DNA from: Hevea brasiliensis | Taxonomy: Eukaryota; Streptophyta; Magnoliopsida; Malpighiales; Euphorbiaceae | DNA length: 64,000 nt | Direction: 5' to 3' | Assembly: GCF_030052815.1 (NCBI RefSeq) | Contig: NC_079499.1 | Span: 86,839,183 to 86,903,182, forward strand | Part shown: positions 12,026-22,739 of the stretch, one piece after another | Layout of the letters: every line of letters starts with the position of its first letter | How positions within the stretch are numbered: position 1 is the stretch's first letter | Position numbers and translations under genes: made by a program | The notes under the pieces: model-generated | Told to the model about the DNA's origin: nothing | Databases searched by the model: none | The model's input: only the letters and a program-made list of their open reading frames with translations

Positions 12026-15000
12026 TGTAACATCCACATTTTCGTAGTCCGTACATTCTACTGTTTCGACACCTAATGTCTGTCCCGAAAAGTCAGAATG
12101 TCTGGAACTACACATCGGTGATAATGAACAGACATATAATGATGAAATAAATAAGAAGAAAATGCAAGAAAAATCAAAGACAAATGAAAGAGAGAAAATG
12201 AAGATAAGTTAAACGAGCTGGCACCGCAGCGATGGGTGACCGCACTGGGAAGGTCGTTGCCGACCCAAGGACTGCGGGGAACTCTCATAATTTAATTTCG
12301 GGACGTAAGTAAAGGTCTATTGAAATATAATTGACACTAGAATTATTAAAGAAAAATTAATAAATTAGTACAAAGAAAAATGAAAAATCGAGAAACAGAC
12401 AAAAATCACTGTTATCGAAAAATCGGGAATATAACCCGAAGTGGGGTATTTTGGTCAATTGACACCTAGAGTTTACTTTTGAATTAAATGTCCATGAAAA
12501 ATAAGTGGTATTATATTTTGAAAATTTAATGAAAAATGAAATTCAAGATAACATGTAATTTAAGGGAATTGGAGGGCATAATTGTAATTAAAGGAAATCT
12601 TGAATTAATCTAATTTTTAATTGTGATTAGTGGGGCATTAGTGGAGTATATAAGGACCACTAGGATAGATTTTTCCACTATTCATCTTCTTCTTCATTCT
12701 TCTTTGCCGAATTGAAATTTCTCCAAGCTTCATCCATGGCCGCCCCATATACAAGCCTTCATCTACCCATCTTCAAGCCTTGATTTTCATAAGTTCCTTC
12801 ATTAAACTTAGTCTATACATCATGGGCAGTATAATGGAAGCAAAAAGAAGAGGATTTGATGAAGTTTTGGTCAAGCTCAAAAAACGTTAGTGCTAGTTTT
12901 TCATCCCTTGTTTCATTAAAGTCTGTATTAAGGTTGAGATGAGTTGGATGGTGAAGAAATTTGAAGGATTTGATGAGTTATTGATATATTCAATTTTGGA
13001 CAGCCATGAAAGTTTATTGTAGTTGAGTTTTTCTTACCTCAAATGGATGGAAACTAAGGTTGAATAACTTAAATGGAGGACGTAACAAGTTAAAATCTAA
13101 GTATGTGCATGTAGTGCTTGAATTAAGGGTGTGTAATGGAACCTTAATGCTTTGGGCAAACTGCCATGTTTGGCAGCCTATTAAACCATGAATTTTTTTG
13201 TGAACATGTAGTTATTAATGAAATATGCTAATGTTAAATTGTGGGCAGCAAGTGTAAGTGATATTGAAGTATGATTATGTTGAAGTGTATGTGTAATATT
13301 GACATTGAGATATGTTGAATTTTGGTGGAAGTGAATGTTGAACTTAATGGTGAATTGTGTGCATTGAGCACTTAAATATTCTACCCAAAATTGTTGCTGG
13401 AATTATGTACAATATATATATGGAGGTGTTATTGATTGAATATTGAAGTAATGAGGAGGAGAAGGAATATCAAATTGGAAGTGTATGTGCTTTGTGCAGG
13501 TTGTGTATTGAAGGCAGTACCTAAATTAGGCCATAAGTGCCAAACTATGAACCCAATTGGTATGAAGCCAATGGGGGGTGAAACTAGACACAAAATAGGC
13601 CAACTTTCATGTAGAAATGTTGCCAAAATTCTGCCTAGAAACTAACCTTAAAAATGACCAAATCCGGATTAGCACCCTTGCAACCCAGATTTTTGACCAT
13701 ATGAACAGTAGTCCTTGGGATGACCATAACTCACTCAAAACAGGTCCAATTGACCTGAAATTTTTACCATGGTTAGTTTAGACATAGATCTACAATTATT
13801 ATGAAAACAACAAAACCCAGAAATGGCCAGAACCAAGTCAAATAGCTTGCACAAGTTCAGGTACCAAAACTGCCAGAACTAAAATTGACCAAAATTTGCA
13901 CTAAAGGTGCAATCTGTCCAGCTTTAGTAAATTGACCATATCTTGGTCTATACAACTTAGAATGACCTGAAATTTTGCCCCGAGTGCAATAAGACATAGA
14001 GCTACAATTCTTATGAAGACATCAAAAACCAGAAATGGCCAGAACCAAGTCAAATAGCTTGCACAAGTTCAGGTACCAAAACTGCCAGAACTAAAATTGA
14101 CCAAATTTTGCACTAAAGGTGCAATCTGTCCAGCTTTAGTAAATTGACCATATCTTGGTCTATACATCTTAGAATGACCTGAAATTTTACCCCGAGTGCA
14201 ATAAGACATAGAGCTACAACTCTTATGAAGACACCAAAAACCATAAATGGCCAGAACCAAGTCAAATAGCTTGAACAAGCTTAGGTACCAAAACTGCCAG
14301 AACTAAAATTGACCAAATTTTGCGCTAAAGGTGCAATCTGTCCAACTTTAGTGAATTGACCATATCTTGGTCTATACGACTTAGAATGACCTGAAATTTT
14401 ACCCCGAGTGTAATAAGACATAGAGCTACAATTCTTATAAAGACACTAAAACTCAGAAATGGCCAGAACCAAGTCAAATAGCTTGCACAAGTTCAGGTAC
14501 CAAAACTGGCCGAACCAAAAGTGACCTAAAAATGACCTAAGCCTACTATTTTAGTGCTTTCTGTCCAGCATTGGTAAATTGACCATGTCTTGGTCTACAC
14601 AACTCAGAATAACCTAAAATTTTGCCCCGCGTGCAATAAGACATAGACCTACAAGTTTGTAGTTTGGACCGAAACCCAAAAACCGAGGGAACATTAGAAT
14701 TGCAATAAAATGCAATACACTTAGAAATGAAATTATTAATATATACCAACACTAAAGGGCTATAAAATGTGACTATTGGTAACATTAGAATTGACTCACG
14801 TAGAGTGCATCAAGGGTCAACATTATGGGTTGACTAAGGAAATGAATTGAAGGGAATAGTACCAAGAGAAATAGGACTTTAAGCTAAACAAATCTAGCAC
14901 ACAAAAATTGAAAAATTGACCAAATTTTGAAGTAAAGATGCAATCTGTCCAGCTTTAGTAAATTCACCATAACTTGGTCTATACAACTCGAAATGACCTG

Positions 15001-16655
15001 AAATTTTGCCCCGCGTGCAATAAGACATAGAGCTACAATTTTGCTTCTTTGACCAGAAGCTAAAAACTAAGGAAAATAGGACTTTAAGCTAGACTAATCT
15101 AGCACACTAAAATTGAAAATTGGTAATTACATAAAATGATGCTTGAAGTGATTTGGCAATGAATGCCAACTTGTGAAAAGGGTAAATTGCGTTATATTGG
15201 CAACATATTGAATTGTAAATTGTGACATGTTGATGCTAGAATCAACCTATCCATGATGCATAAAAAGGTCAATAATTTTATTGACCAGTGAAAGGCATAA
15301 AGATGTATAAACCCTATGAATAAAGAATTAAATATGTAACATTGTAATATGCCCTAATTTGCCTAGTTGACTAGTTTGGATAGGTTGGCATGCCAATAGG
15401 ATTCTGACAGCTGTTCTGTAAATGACTTTATGTCATACTGTGTTTTATGGCTTATTATGCCATACTATGATTTTAATAGCCTATGGCTATACAGATTGTG
15501 TTATTATACTCGGCTTAATGCCTGATTGATTATATGGCTTTTTAGCCACACTGTTTGCACACTGGGAGATACTTTGTGACCGATGGTGTGACGGCCCGAG
15601 GTACTAGGTACCCAGTGCTAGTGTATCCGTTTATCCAGTCTGGTCAGTGTATAGGCTATATGGGCAGTCATTTAAAACATTATTCAATTCAGGAAGCTAA
15701 GTTAAGTTAAGTATAATGAAATTTCAGTACAATTAAATTACGTATTGAATGAATGAGTAAAAGAGATTAGCAAAAGAAACATAACAAAAATATAAATTGC
15801 AGAACCGTAGAGACTTGAAATACAATACAGTTAGAATAATTTGTATACTAGGTAGTATTACTGAAAAGTTATAAACTAAGCACTTTCAAAGAGGAACAAA
15901 CTAGTATAGAAGATTGTTGATACTAGAAATACCATACCAAATTAAATTGATTCTTGAGTATCTGAATTATGATTTATTTCTTTCTTTAATTGTATATATT
16001 ATTTCTTGTTATACTATTGCACCATTAAGCAGAAATGCTTAGCGCGATGGAATTGCTTCCTCGTGCAGGTACTAAAGGTAAAACTAGTAGGCTGTCGACT
16101 GAGATTTTTAGAGTCCAGATCTGCAGAAGTGTCAGAATAATTGAAGGTTGTCACCTCCTTAGCAATGCATGTAGATAGGGCTCATATTTACACATGTTAT
16201 GTATTTTGTTCATTCTAAGTATAATGTAAATTATTTGTACATCCTGTACTTGACAAATTTATGTAATTAGTTGGCAAATTATGCAAAATAATAAAATGTA
16301 AGACTTTTGATATATGAGTTAAGTATCTGATCATGATGATTCTGATTGAGATTGAGTATGAAAAATTTTGAGACTGATTCTGAGTTGTGAATTTGAGTAT
16401 ATATTGAAATTGTTTTTGGCAGTTGGAAGAATCATTAGTCCAAATTACTAGGCACTCTCTTTGGATTATCATTAAAATTTTTAAATTTTCCAAATTAGTT
16501 AGATTTTGATAAAAGTAAAAATAGCCTAAACCTTAAATAAAGTTTTTGAATAAATAAATCAAGAACTGTAATGAAATCAGATAAGATCAGGTGCTCCGGC
16601 ACTCTGTGTAACACACTTTGCTTAGCTACACTGTAGACGGGTTAGGGGTGTTACA
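12026..16655 (+). repeat. Element B 3' LTR (4630 bp)
   Basis: Copies the 5' LTR almost throughout, with scattered substitutions and small indels (for example a loss of about 40 bp near 14695 against 9001-9050). It ends GGGGTGTTACA, then the TSD GTTGT. It carries its own TATA-like box (12647-12655), the 212-bp array (13730-14560) and the inverted-in-E motif near 15585. Confidence 0.9.
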
Positions 16656-16660
16656 GTTGT

Positions 16661-17681
16661 CATAGATGAAAAACTGATGACACAATCAAAGGAACCTTAA
16701 TAAGTTTTGTTAAGAACTTTTGAATCTAAATAACCTTTTGTAACGTCGTATGTAGTAAAATATTTAGCTCTTACAGTAGAATCCACAGTTGTTACCTTTA
16801 TTAAACCTTTTCATTCAATTGTTCAACTACTATATATAGACACAAAATCATAAATAGAGATATGTAACCTTTATATAGCCTTATGTGACTATCACATTAG
16901 CTTATTCAACAATCACATGATTTTCTATAACTTTTACACACTTTGTGTGATTATTAAATTTCTCTATTTTGAATAGACTTTTTATCTTTACCATTTAATG
17001 ATAAGTCTAATTCTGTATACTCTATTAGTTATAAATTATCTTCTCCTCTTGATAAGATTTATATTCTAAATACTTAGAAAGTATTTAGGAATAATCTCAT
17101 CATGTACTCAGTGTTCCAAACCTGAGTTTGATTAGCATCTGCTAGTCACTAATAGCATGTGCAATATCCTGCTTTGTGTACAACTTAGTATACTTAATTT
17201 ATTTTTTTAGGAGTCTTAAAAGATCTCCCTTAAGAAAGTTAGATATTTTGCTTCATAAGTAACAATCTTTACTTTGGAGTCAAACATGTTGAACCCTTTC
17301 AACATCCTTTCCAAAATGAGACTTATGAAGAATCCTATTATTCTTATTTGCTCTATCTCTATAGATGCTAAACCAAGAATATGGGTTTCATTTCCTAAGT
17401 CATAATTGGAGAAAAATATATGTAACTAAGCTTTACAGTCACTGGTATGCCAATTATCATTTCCTATTGATGAATGTCTTCCATATATAGGTTCAGGTAA
17501 GTAGTTACTCCCATTTACCTTCTAACACATATGAAACTCCTTGAAGTTTTACTTGAAACCATAAATAGATCTTTTAAGCTTACACACTTTAGAACCTTTT
17601 CAAGCTTATGTCTTCCTTTATGTTTCCATTAAGGAAGATAGTTTTGAAAGCTAGTTGACAAAATACATAATCATAGTGCAT
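16661..17681 (-). pseudogene. pol: Copia reverse transcriptase, C-terminal block
   Basis: Reading right to left, the translation gives FKTIFLNGNIKEDI near 17600-17655, corresponding to the copia RT motif VKTAFLNGNLEE. It is followed by a KIYLWF stretch (SIYGLKQASRSW region) near 17560. Near 17345-17395 it reads YDLGNETHILGLASI, corresponding to KDLGEASYILGI, then LERMLKGFNM near 17285-17320 (VLKRFNM). Many stops and frameshifts are present. The block lies between element B and the solo LTR, both of which interrupt the copia pol. Confidence 0.78.
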
Positions 17682-17686
17682 TATAT

Positions 17687-19873
17687 TGAAGGAGCAGAAG
17701 CATAGTGATTTATTCATTAGAGCATTGAATTTAAAATTTTCTTCTAGGGTTTCATGCATCATGCCACATCTATTATGTGCCTAATTAATTTCAATGCTAA
17801 ATTGCATATTAAAACACTTTTAATATATATTAGGATCTACATTTGCCATTTAAGATTTTTGAATTAATAAATTAATTCAATTGAACCCTAGTTTAAAAGA
17901 AGAATATGTGCACTAACCTTTTGATGCACTATTGATGTAATTGGCTCCTTTAGGAAGCGCCTAGGATTCCAAATGTTGTCCTTCTAGCTTGTCAACACCA
18001 AGATCACCAATGGTCAGCCCTCAATCTTGCTTCTCAAGCCTTTTTAACCAATTATAAATTGGGTTTTTGCATTTAGAGAGGTTGTATGTGTGTATAGGAC
18101 AGGACACTAGAAACAATTTCTAGCAATTTTAATTCAAAGAAAACAATTGATTTCTCTTTGAATTGATGAGAAAAGATGAAGATGAGAGAAACAATTTTTA
18201 GCAATTTTAATTCAAAGAAAACAATTGATTTCTCTTTGAATTGATGAGAAAAGATAAAGAGGAGAGGAAGAACAAAGTGTACCGCCACCTTGAGAGAAAA
18301 TAAGAGAGCGAGTGTTTGTTCTTTTCTTTTCCCTTTTATAATTAGGTCATCACTTAAAACCCTTGCCACATGTCATCACCACAATGCATCTAAATTTTAA
18401 TTGACTTAATCACATTAAGCCAAGTGTCAAAGCTAGACTTAATCTTGACTTTGATCATCTTTCATGATAAGAAGACAAATGGCAAGCTAATATGGTACCA
18501 TGTGTCACCATCTCATGGTGCCACATGTCACCTTGTGAAATGACCAAACTACCCTTACGTTTTTATTTTGAGTTCTCAACCCAAAATCATTATTTCTTCT
18601 CTTCAAATCAATTTATATCAAATATAAATTAATTAATTAATCTCTATTAATTAATTTCTCACAATTAAATTCATATTTAAACACTTTAAATATAAATTTA
18701 ACTTATACTATACATCCAATAACCTAGATTTGGTTTCAAGTCATGCTAGGGACTTTGCAATGTTATTGCAAACCAAACCTATTTAATTAATCAATCAAAC
18801 TCTTTAATTAATCAGTTAAATCACATTTTACTTGGTGATTATCTGTGTATGTGTGTGACTCACTAGGCTCATCACTAATTGGCAATAAGATATGATATTA
18901 ACTCTTAATATCATCAGAACTCTTTTTTACCATAAATGATTTCTCTAAATCATTTTAGGCATCTCATAGACCATGGTTGACACCTAGCATAGCATGCCAT
19001 GGCCACCCAATCAGTGACAAGGAATACCTTAAATGAACCTTTAATCATATGTTACCATGCACTAGAATCTCTCTGTTATAATATCCCAATTCAAGCTAGA
19101 GTCGTGGTTTATGTCAAATCCCATTTGCTATGAATATTATGTTCTCTTTTAATTCCAGTTCTTGATTAATTAGATTTTCTTATCAGAAACTTTTTTTCTG
19201 ACTAAATCTGTCTGTCCTGGCTAGGAACTTGAAATATCAAGAACAATTAAATGAACATAGGACTTTATCCCTATTTACTTAGGGTAACAGATTCCATCTT
19301 GATCAACACCTACCTCCATATATAACTAGTAAGAGCCAACATATGCCCATATACTTATACACAGTACAAGTATGAAAGCAGTATCAAACTCAAACCACCT
19401 ATATACAAGATAACTGTGTTATCTCGGGTCTAAAAATTATATGCACTGATATGATATATGACAATGCATTGACAAGAGTAAACTCCATGTGCTTGTCATA
19501 TGCGTCACTGGTTCGGCCTACTTATCATGTATAAGTGCCTATCATGTTTGTTATATGGCATGAGACTCATCATTCCATCTTATTTATATCTCATATAAAT
19601 ACCTTGGGAACAAACATGATTATAATCTTTCTAGATAAGTCATGTCCTATGTGAAGTATCCTCAATTGTGAACCAATTTATGATACTTTGTGCTAGAAAT
19701 ACTATCACTCATATTCTTAACAACTTAAGAATAGAATTTCTAATAAAATATCAATGGACCTTTTCTACTACACATAAATATATTATGTAAATAGAAAAGT
19801 GAAATTGCCTGTTATTAATAAAATATGTACAAGATACATACTAAATGATATACTCTAGGGCATACTACTAACA
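17687..19873 (-). mobile_element. Copia-like solo LTR (2187 bp)
   Basis: On the + strand it runs from TGAAGGAGCAG to CATACTACTAACA, so it reads TGTTAGTAGTATGCC ... CTCCTTCA on the minus strand. It is flanked by the exact TSD TATAT (17682-17686, 19874-19878). Copia RT sequence continues on both sides and no primer-binding site or polypurine tract follows, so it is a solo LTR left by LTR-LTR recombination. It contains a 78-bp tandem duplication at 18110-18265 carrying an inverted AATTCAAAGA / TCTTTGAATT pair. The minus-strand frame at 18073-18369 is a product of that repeat. Confidence 0.92.
18110..18265. repeat. 78-bp tandem duplication in solo LTR
   Basis: Two head-to-tail copies begin GAAACAATTT at 18110 and 18188. 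Each contains an inverted pair AATTCAAAGA / TCTTTGAATT and so can fold back. Only a few bases differ between them. Confidence 0.85.
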
Positions 19874-19878
19874 TATAT

Positions 19879-21701
19879 TACCTTCATTATCTTAATGAAT
19901 TCAAGCATCCCCTTTCCTTTATGTGAAACTCTTTCACAATCAGCTTTGATTTGTAGTTCTCTACCTATTGATTTAGAACTTATATAATTCTTAAACAGCC
20001 TTTTAACTCCCACTAGGTAGCTCCCACTAGGCAGCTACCATTTGGTAGCTTACTCTAGGCAGCATACCCATAGGAAGTTTTACAAGAATATAAACATAGT
20101 TCTTATTGATTTGATTAAATTCATTCTTGATCTTATGGCTTTTACCATTGATGAAATAAAATTGTATCAAATATAATTTCTTCATTAATTTCATGATCAT
20201 CTTTATGACCAATCTCTACATAAATGGACAACTTTTGTATATTAATATATAGAATTATATATCTCATCAAATATGAGATATAGAAATCAACTTCAAGGTA
20301 TTTTAATAGTGACATTTCTAAGAAGTATAAGCTCATTACTGGAAGGATTTACATCTATTTAATTTGTTGTTGGATGACTCTTCATCCAATTTCATCTTCC
20401 ATCTTTTGTCATTCTCTTATAGAAACTTCTTTCTTTATAGATTGACCTCGCTCATAATAACCCTTTGTTTAAAAGGAAGATAAAATTATATCCTAAACTT
20501 TTAAGATAAAATTATATCCTAAACTTTCTTTAGGTTATCCAACAAATTTATCCCTTTTATCAAATTTCTCTTCTAAATAACTTTAATCTTAACAACCTTA
20601 AGATTTACTATTTAACCACAATGCATTCTATGTGATGTGATGGAAATTGATATAGATCATAGTCTATATTCAAGATTTAAGTTGTTGATAATGTTAATCC
20701 CTATAATAAGGTTAGTATTTTCTTACAGTTCATTATATTCAGCACTGTGTCAAACACTAATACAAGTTTTCTTTTTTGATATTTCATACAACTATGAAAT
20801 TCTAAATTAATTGAATTGAGATAGCATATTCTATTCCTATAGAAACTCATCAAATTTAGTACTTGAGCATACTTGGCCTTTGATCAGATCAAGGACCTTA
20901 ACACCCTTTCCATATATTTCTCTACCTTAGGTCTGAATTCTTTGAACTATTCAAAGATTTCAAGTTTGCATTTCTCAAATGTAGACATCCTTAAAGTATT
21001 GAGAAAAAACCTTTTCTAACTATTTCCATAAGGATCACATAAATCTCTATGTATTGGTTCTAAAATTCTTTCAGCTCTTTTGATTTTGTTACCTTGCCTT
21101 GAGAATAAGACTCACTAGTTAGCTCAATGAGGACCTAGTTCTCATTTTACTAACTCAGTGATCCTACCCTCTACAATTTGACTTAATCGTAAAAGTCAAA
21201 TCGTTTATAGTGGAGAAAGCGAATCCATATAGTCGACCCCAAATTTTTGAGATAAAGGCTTAGTTGAGTTGAGTTGAGTTGAGTTGGTTTTGATTATATA
21301 AATCTCAATTTAATTACTTGGAATTGTTTTGTTAATTTTATCAACATAATAAAAACAATTGTTCAAGTAACACATGATAGCATTTCATTTCATATATAAA
21401 ATGTAAACATTATCATGATTCTCATTCATGTCTATTACAAGTTAAACTTGATATAGAAATGATGTCTTAAAACATTAGGTGCATACAGACATTGTCCAAA
21501 ACAAATATACAAAGATAAAATACTATGGACTTGGCAGCAACCTTCGCTCCACTGCCAATGTGTTGTTTATCTTCATATCCTTACCAAGCTTTATCCTTTA
21601 CTGGTTCTTGCATGTCATAACACTTATGAGAATTGGTTCCAGCAATATAATGAACCATAAGTACCTTAGAATATTTAGAAACAAGATTTCTTCTTATACT
21701 T
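19879..21701 (-). pseudogene. pol: Copia integrase-to-RT block, heavily decayed
   Basis: Right next to the solo LTR the minus-strand translation reads SKSIGRELQIKADCERVSHKGK near 19900-19975. It corresponds to the RT N-terminal stretch KSNGEVERYKARLVAKGFTQKEG. At the right end (21664-21715) it reads NCPKYLKYKKK, the tail of the gag zinc knuckle followed by its linker. A segment near 21590-21680 gives VHYIAGTNSHKCYDMQE, comparable to linker/protease sequence. Integrase motifs between are too eroded for me to place. The order (gag end at right, RT at left) fits a minus-strand copia. The short frames at 20027-20336 are not separate genes. Confidence 0.62.
21207..21287 (+). mobile_element. RTE-type LINE 3' tail fragment
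   Basis: GTGGAGAAAGCG ... CGACCCCAAATTTTTGAGAT ... AAAGGCTTAG followed by a TTGAG pentamer run matches the 3' end of plant RTE-clade LINEs, which end in short tandem repeats rather than poly(A). Only about 80 bp is present, consistent with strong 5' truncation. I could not define target-site duplications. Confidence 0.5.
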
Positions 21702-22124
21702 CAAGTACTTTGGGCAATTCTTTTACGGCTAAGCTCCAATCACTAGAAGAATTGTCCACTTTGGCCATAAACCTCACGGTTTTGTCCCATAGGTGGAATG
21801 GAGAACTTCCCAGGAGGTCACCCATCCTAGGATTTCTCTCAAGTTAGCACACTTAACCCCGTAGTTCTTTCAACTCTCTAGGCCATTCCACCAAAAGGCA
21901 CCTCTAGTGATTAGTTCCTCCATTTTATATATCATTACCTTCCACTCCCATTCTGATGAGGGACAGGTTTTCTATCCAACTGATACCCCTGGGGCAGTCC
22001 TTAGGGCAGTCCGTTGGATAAGAAACCTATCCCACATCAGAATGGGAGTGGAAGGTAATGATATATAAAATGGGAAAACTAATCACTAGAAGCGCCTTTT
22101 GGTTGAATGGCCTGGAGAGTTAGA

Positions 22125-22192
22125 AGAACTCTAGGGTTAAGCGTGCTCACTTGAGAGAAATCCTAGGATGGATGACCTCCTGAGAAGTTCTC
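22125..22192 (+). other. 5S-rRNA-like block in Cassandra LTR
   Basis: Contains GTTAAGCGTGCT (A-box region), CCTAGGATGGATGACC (intermediate element) and CTCCTGAGAAGTTC (C-box region) in the same order and spacing as plant 5S rRNA. Parallel blocks: inverted at about 21801-21870, direct at 22482-22548, and in the duplicate at about 31031-31100 (inverted), 31358-31424 and 31715-31780. The 5' part of 5S is missing or unrecognisable, so these are not functional 5S genes. An RNA polymerase III promoter role is inferred from the family. Confidence 0.85.
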
Positions 22193-22274
22193 CATTTCAC
22201 CTATGGGACAAAATTGTGAGGCTTATAGCCAAAGCGAACAATTCCTCTAGTGATTGGAGCTTAGCCGTTACAAT

Positions 22275-22287
22275 TGGTATCAGAGCC
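22275..22287 (+). promoter_or_regulatory. Primer-binding site, Cassandra
   Basis: TGGTATCAGAGCC, a perfect complement of the initiator tRNA-Met 3' end, lies two bases after the direct LTR unit. The duplicate at 31508-31520 has TGCTATCAGAGCC, one base changed. Confidence 0.88.
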
Positions 22288-22627
22288 GGAAGCTCCCCCA
22301 GTACGGTGCGACGAGCGAGGATGCTCGTGGTGGAAGCTGGTGGGCAGCAACTGCCCCAGGGATATCCATTAGATAGGAAACCTAAACCACATCAGAATGG
22401 GAGTGGAAGGTAATGATATATAAAATGGAGAAACTAATCACTAGAGGCTCCTTTTGGTGGAATGGCCTGGAGAGTTAAAAAAACTCTGGGGTTAAGCGTG
22501 CTTGCTTGAGAGAAATTCTAGGATGGGTGACCTCCTGGGAAGTTCTCCATTCCACCTATGAGACAAAACTGTGAGGCTTGTTGCCAAAGCAGATAATTCC
22601 TCTAGTGGTTGGAGCTTGATTGTTATA

Positions 22628-22739
22628 GCCCAGCCCTTTTATAGTGGAAATAATTTCCTCTGTGCATAGCTTTAACCTTCTTTTCCTTGAATTAGCTTTT
22701 GGACACTTTTCTTAAAAGTTTAAGAATTAAAGCATTACC
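22628..22739 (-). pseudogene. gag: Copia gag zinc-knuckle fragment (copy X)
   Basis: Minus-strand translation gives NYFHYKRAG-like sequence, a decayed CxxC zinc knuckle, and a lysine-rich linker. It ends where element C inserted (TTACC before 22740). The same sequence at 31861-31972 runs on without a break into the rest of gag. Confidence 0.72.

Larger units (their letters stand above)
6346..16655 (+). mobile_element. Gypsy element B: very long LTRs, remnant interior
   Basis: Two near-identical LTRs (6346-11009, 4664 bp; 12026-16655, 4630 bp) enclose only 1016 bp of interior. The exact TSD GTTGT sits at 6341-6345 and 16656-16660. LTRs begin TGTAACATCC and end near GTATTACA or GTGTTACA. The interior starts with a primer-binding site for initiator tRNA-Met and ends with a gypsy polypurine tract. 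The interior keeps a short gag start and a degraded integrase but no protease or RT, so B could only have moved with proteins from elsewhere. The closeness of its LTRs suggests a later insertion than the copia it sits in. Confidence 0.92.
21721..22627 (+). mobile_element. Cassandra-type TRIM, rearranged (copy X)
   Basis: Three LTR-like units are present: one inverted (21721 to about 21995), one direct (about 22003-22272), then a short interior with a primer-binding site, then another direct unit (22341-22627). Each unit contains a block closely resembling plant 5S rRNA: GTTAAGCGTGCT, CCTAGGATGGGTGACC and CTCCTGGGAAGT in order. That is the hallmark of Cassandra, a terminal-repeat retrotransposon in miniature with no coding capacity. 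The normal arrangement is direct LTR - interior - direct LTR; the extra inverted unit makes a head-to-head inverted repeat of about 270 bp per arm. It interrupts the copia gag zinc knuckle. A segment including it is duplicated at 30935-31972. Confidence 0.88.

Noticed and set aside
18073..18369. 98-codon minus-strand frame with hydrophobic repeats
   Set aside because: It is generated by the 78-bp tandem duplication in a solo LTR. The apparent membrane segments come from AT-rich sequence.
22125..22192. Possible 5S rRNA gene
   Set aside because: Only the central and 3' parts resemble 5S. The block sits in a Cassandra LTR next to a primer-binding site and recurs in each LTR unit.
22275..22287. 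tRNA-like TGGTATCAGAGCC sequences at several places
   Set aside because: They are retrotransposon primer-binding sites complementary to the tRNA 3' end; no cloverleaf surrounds them.
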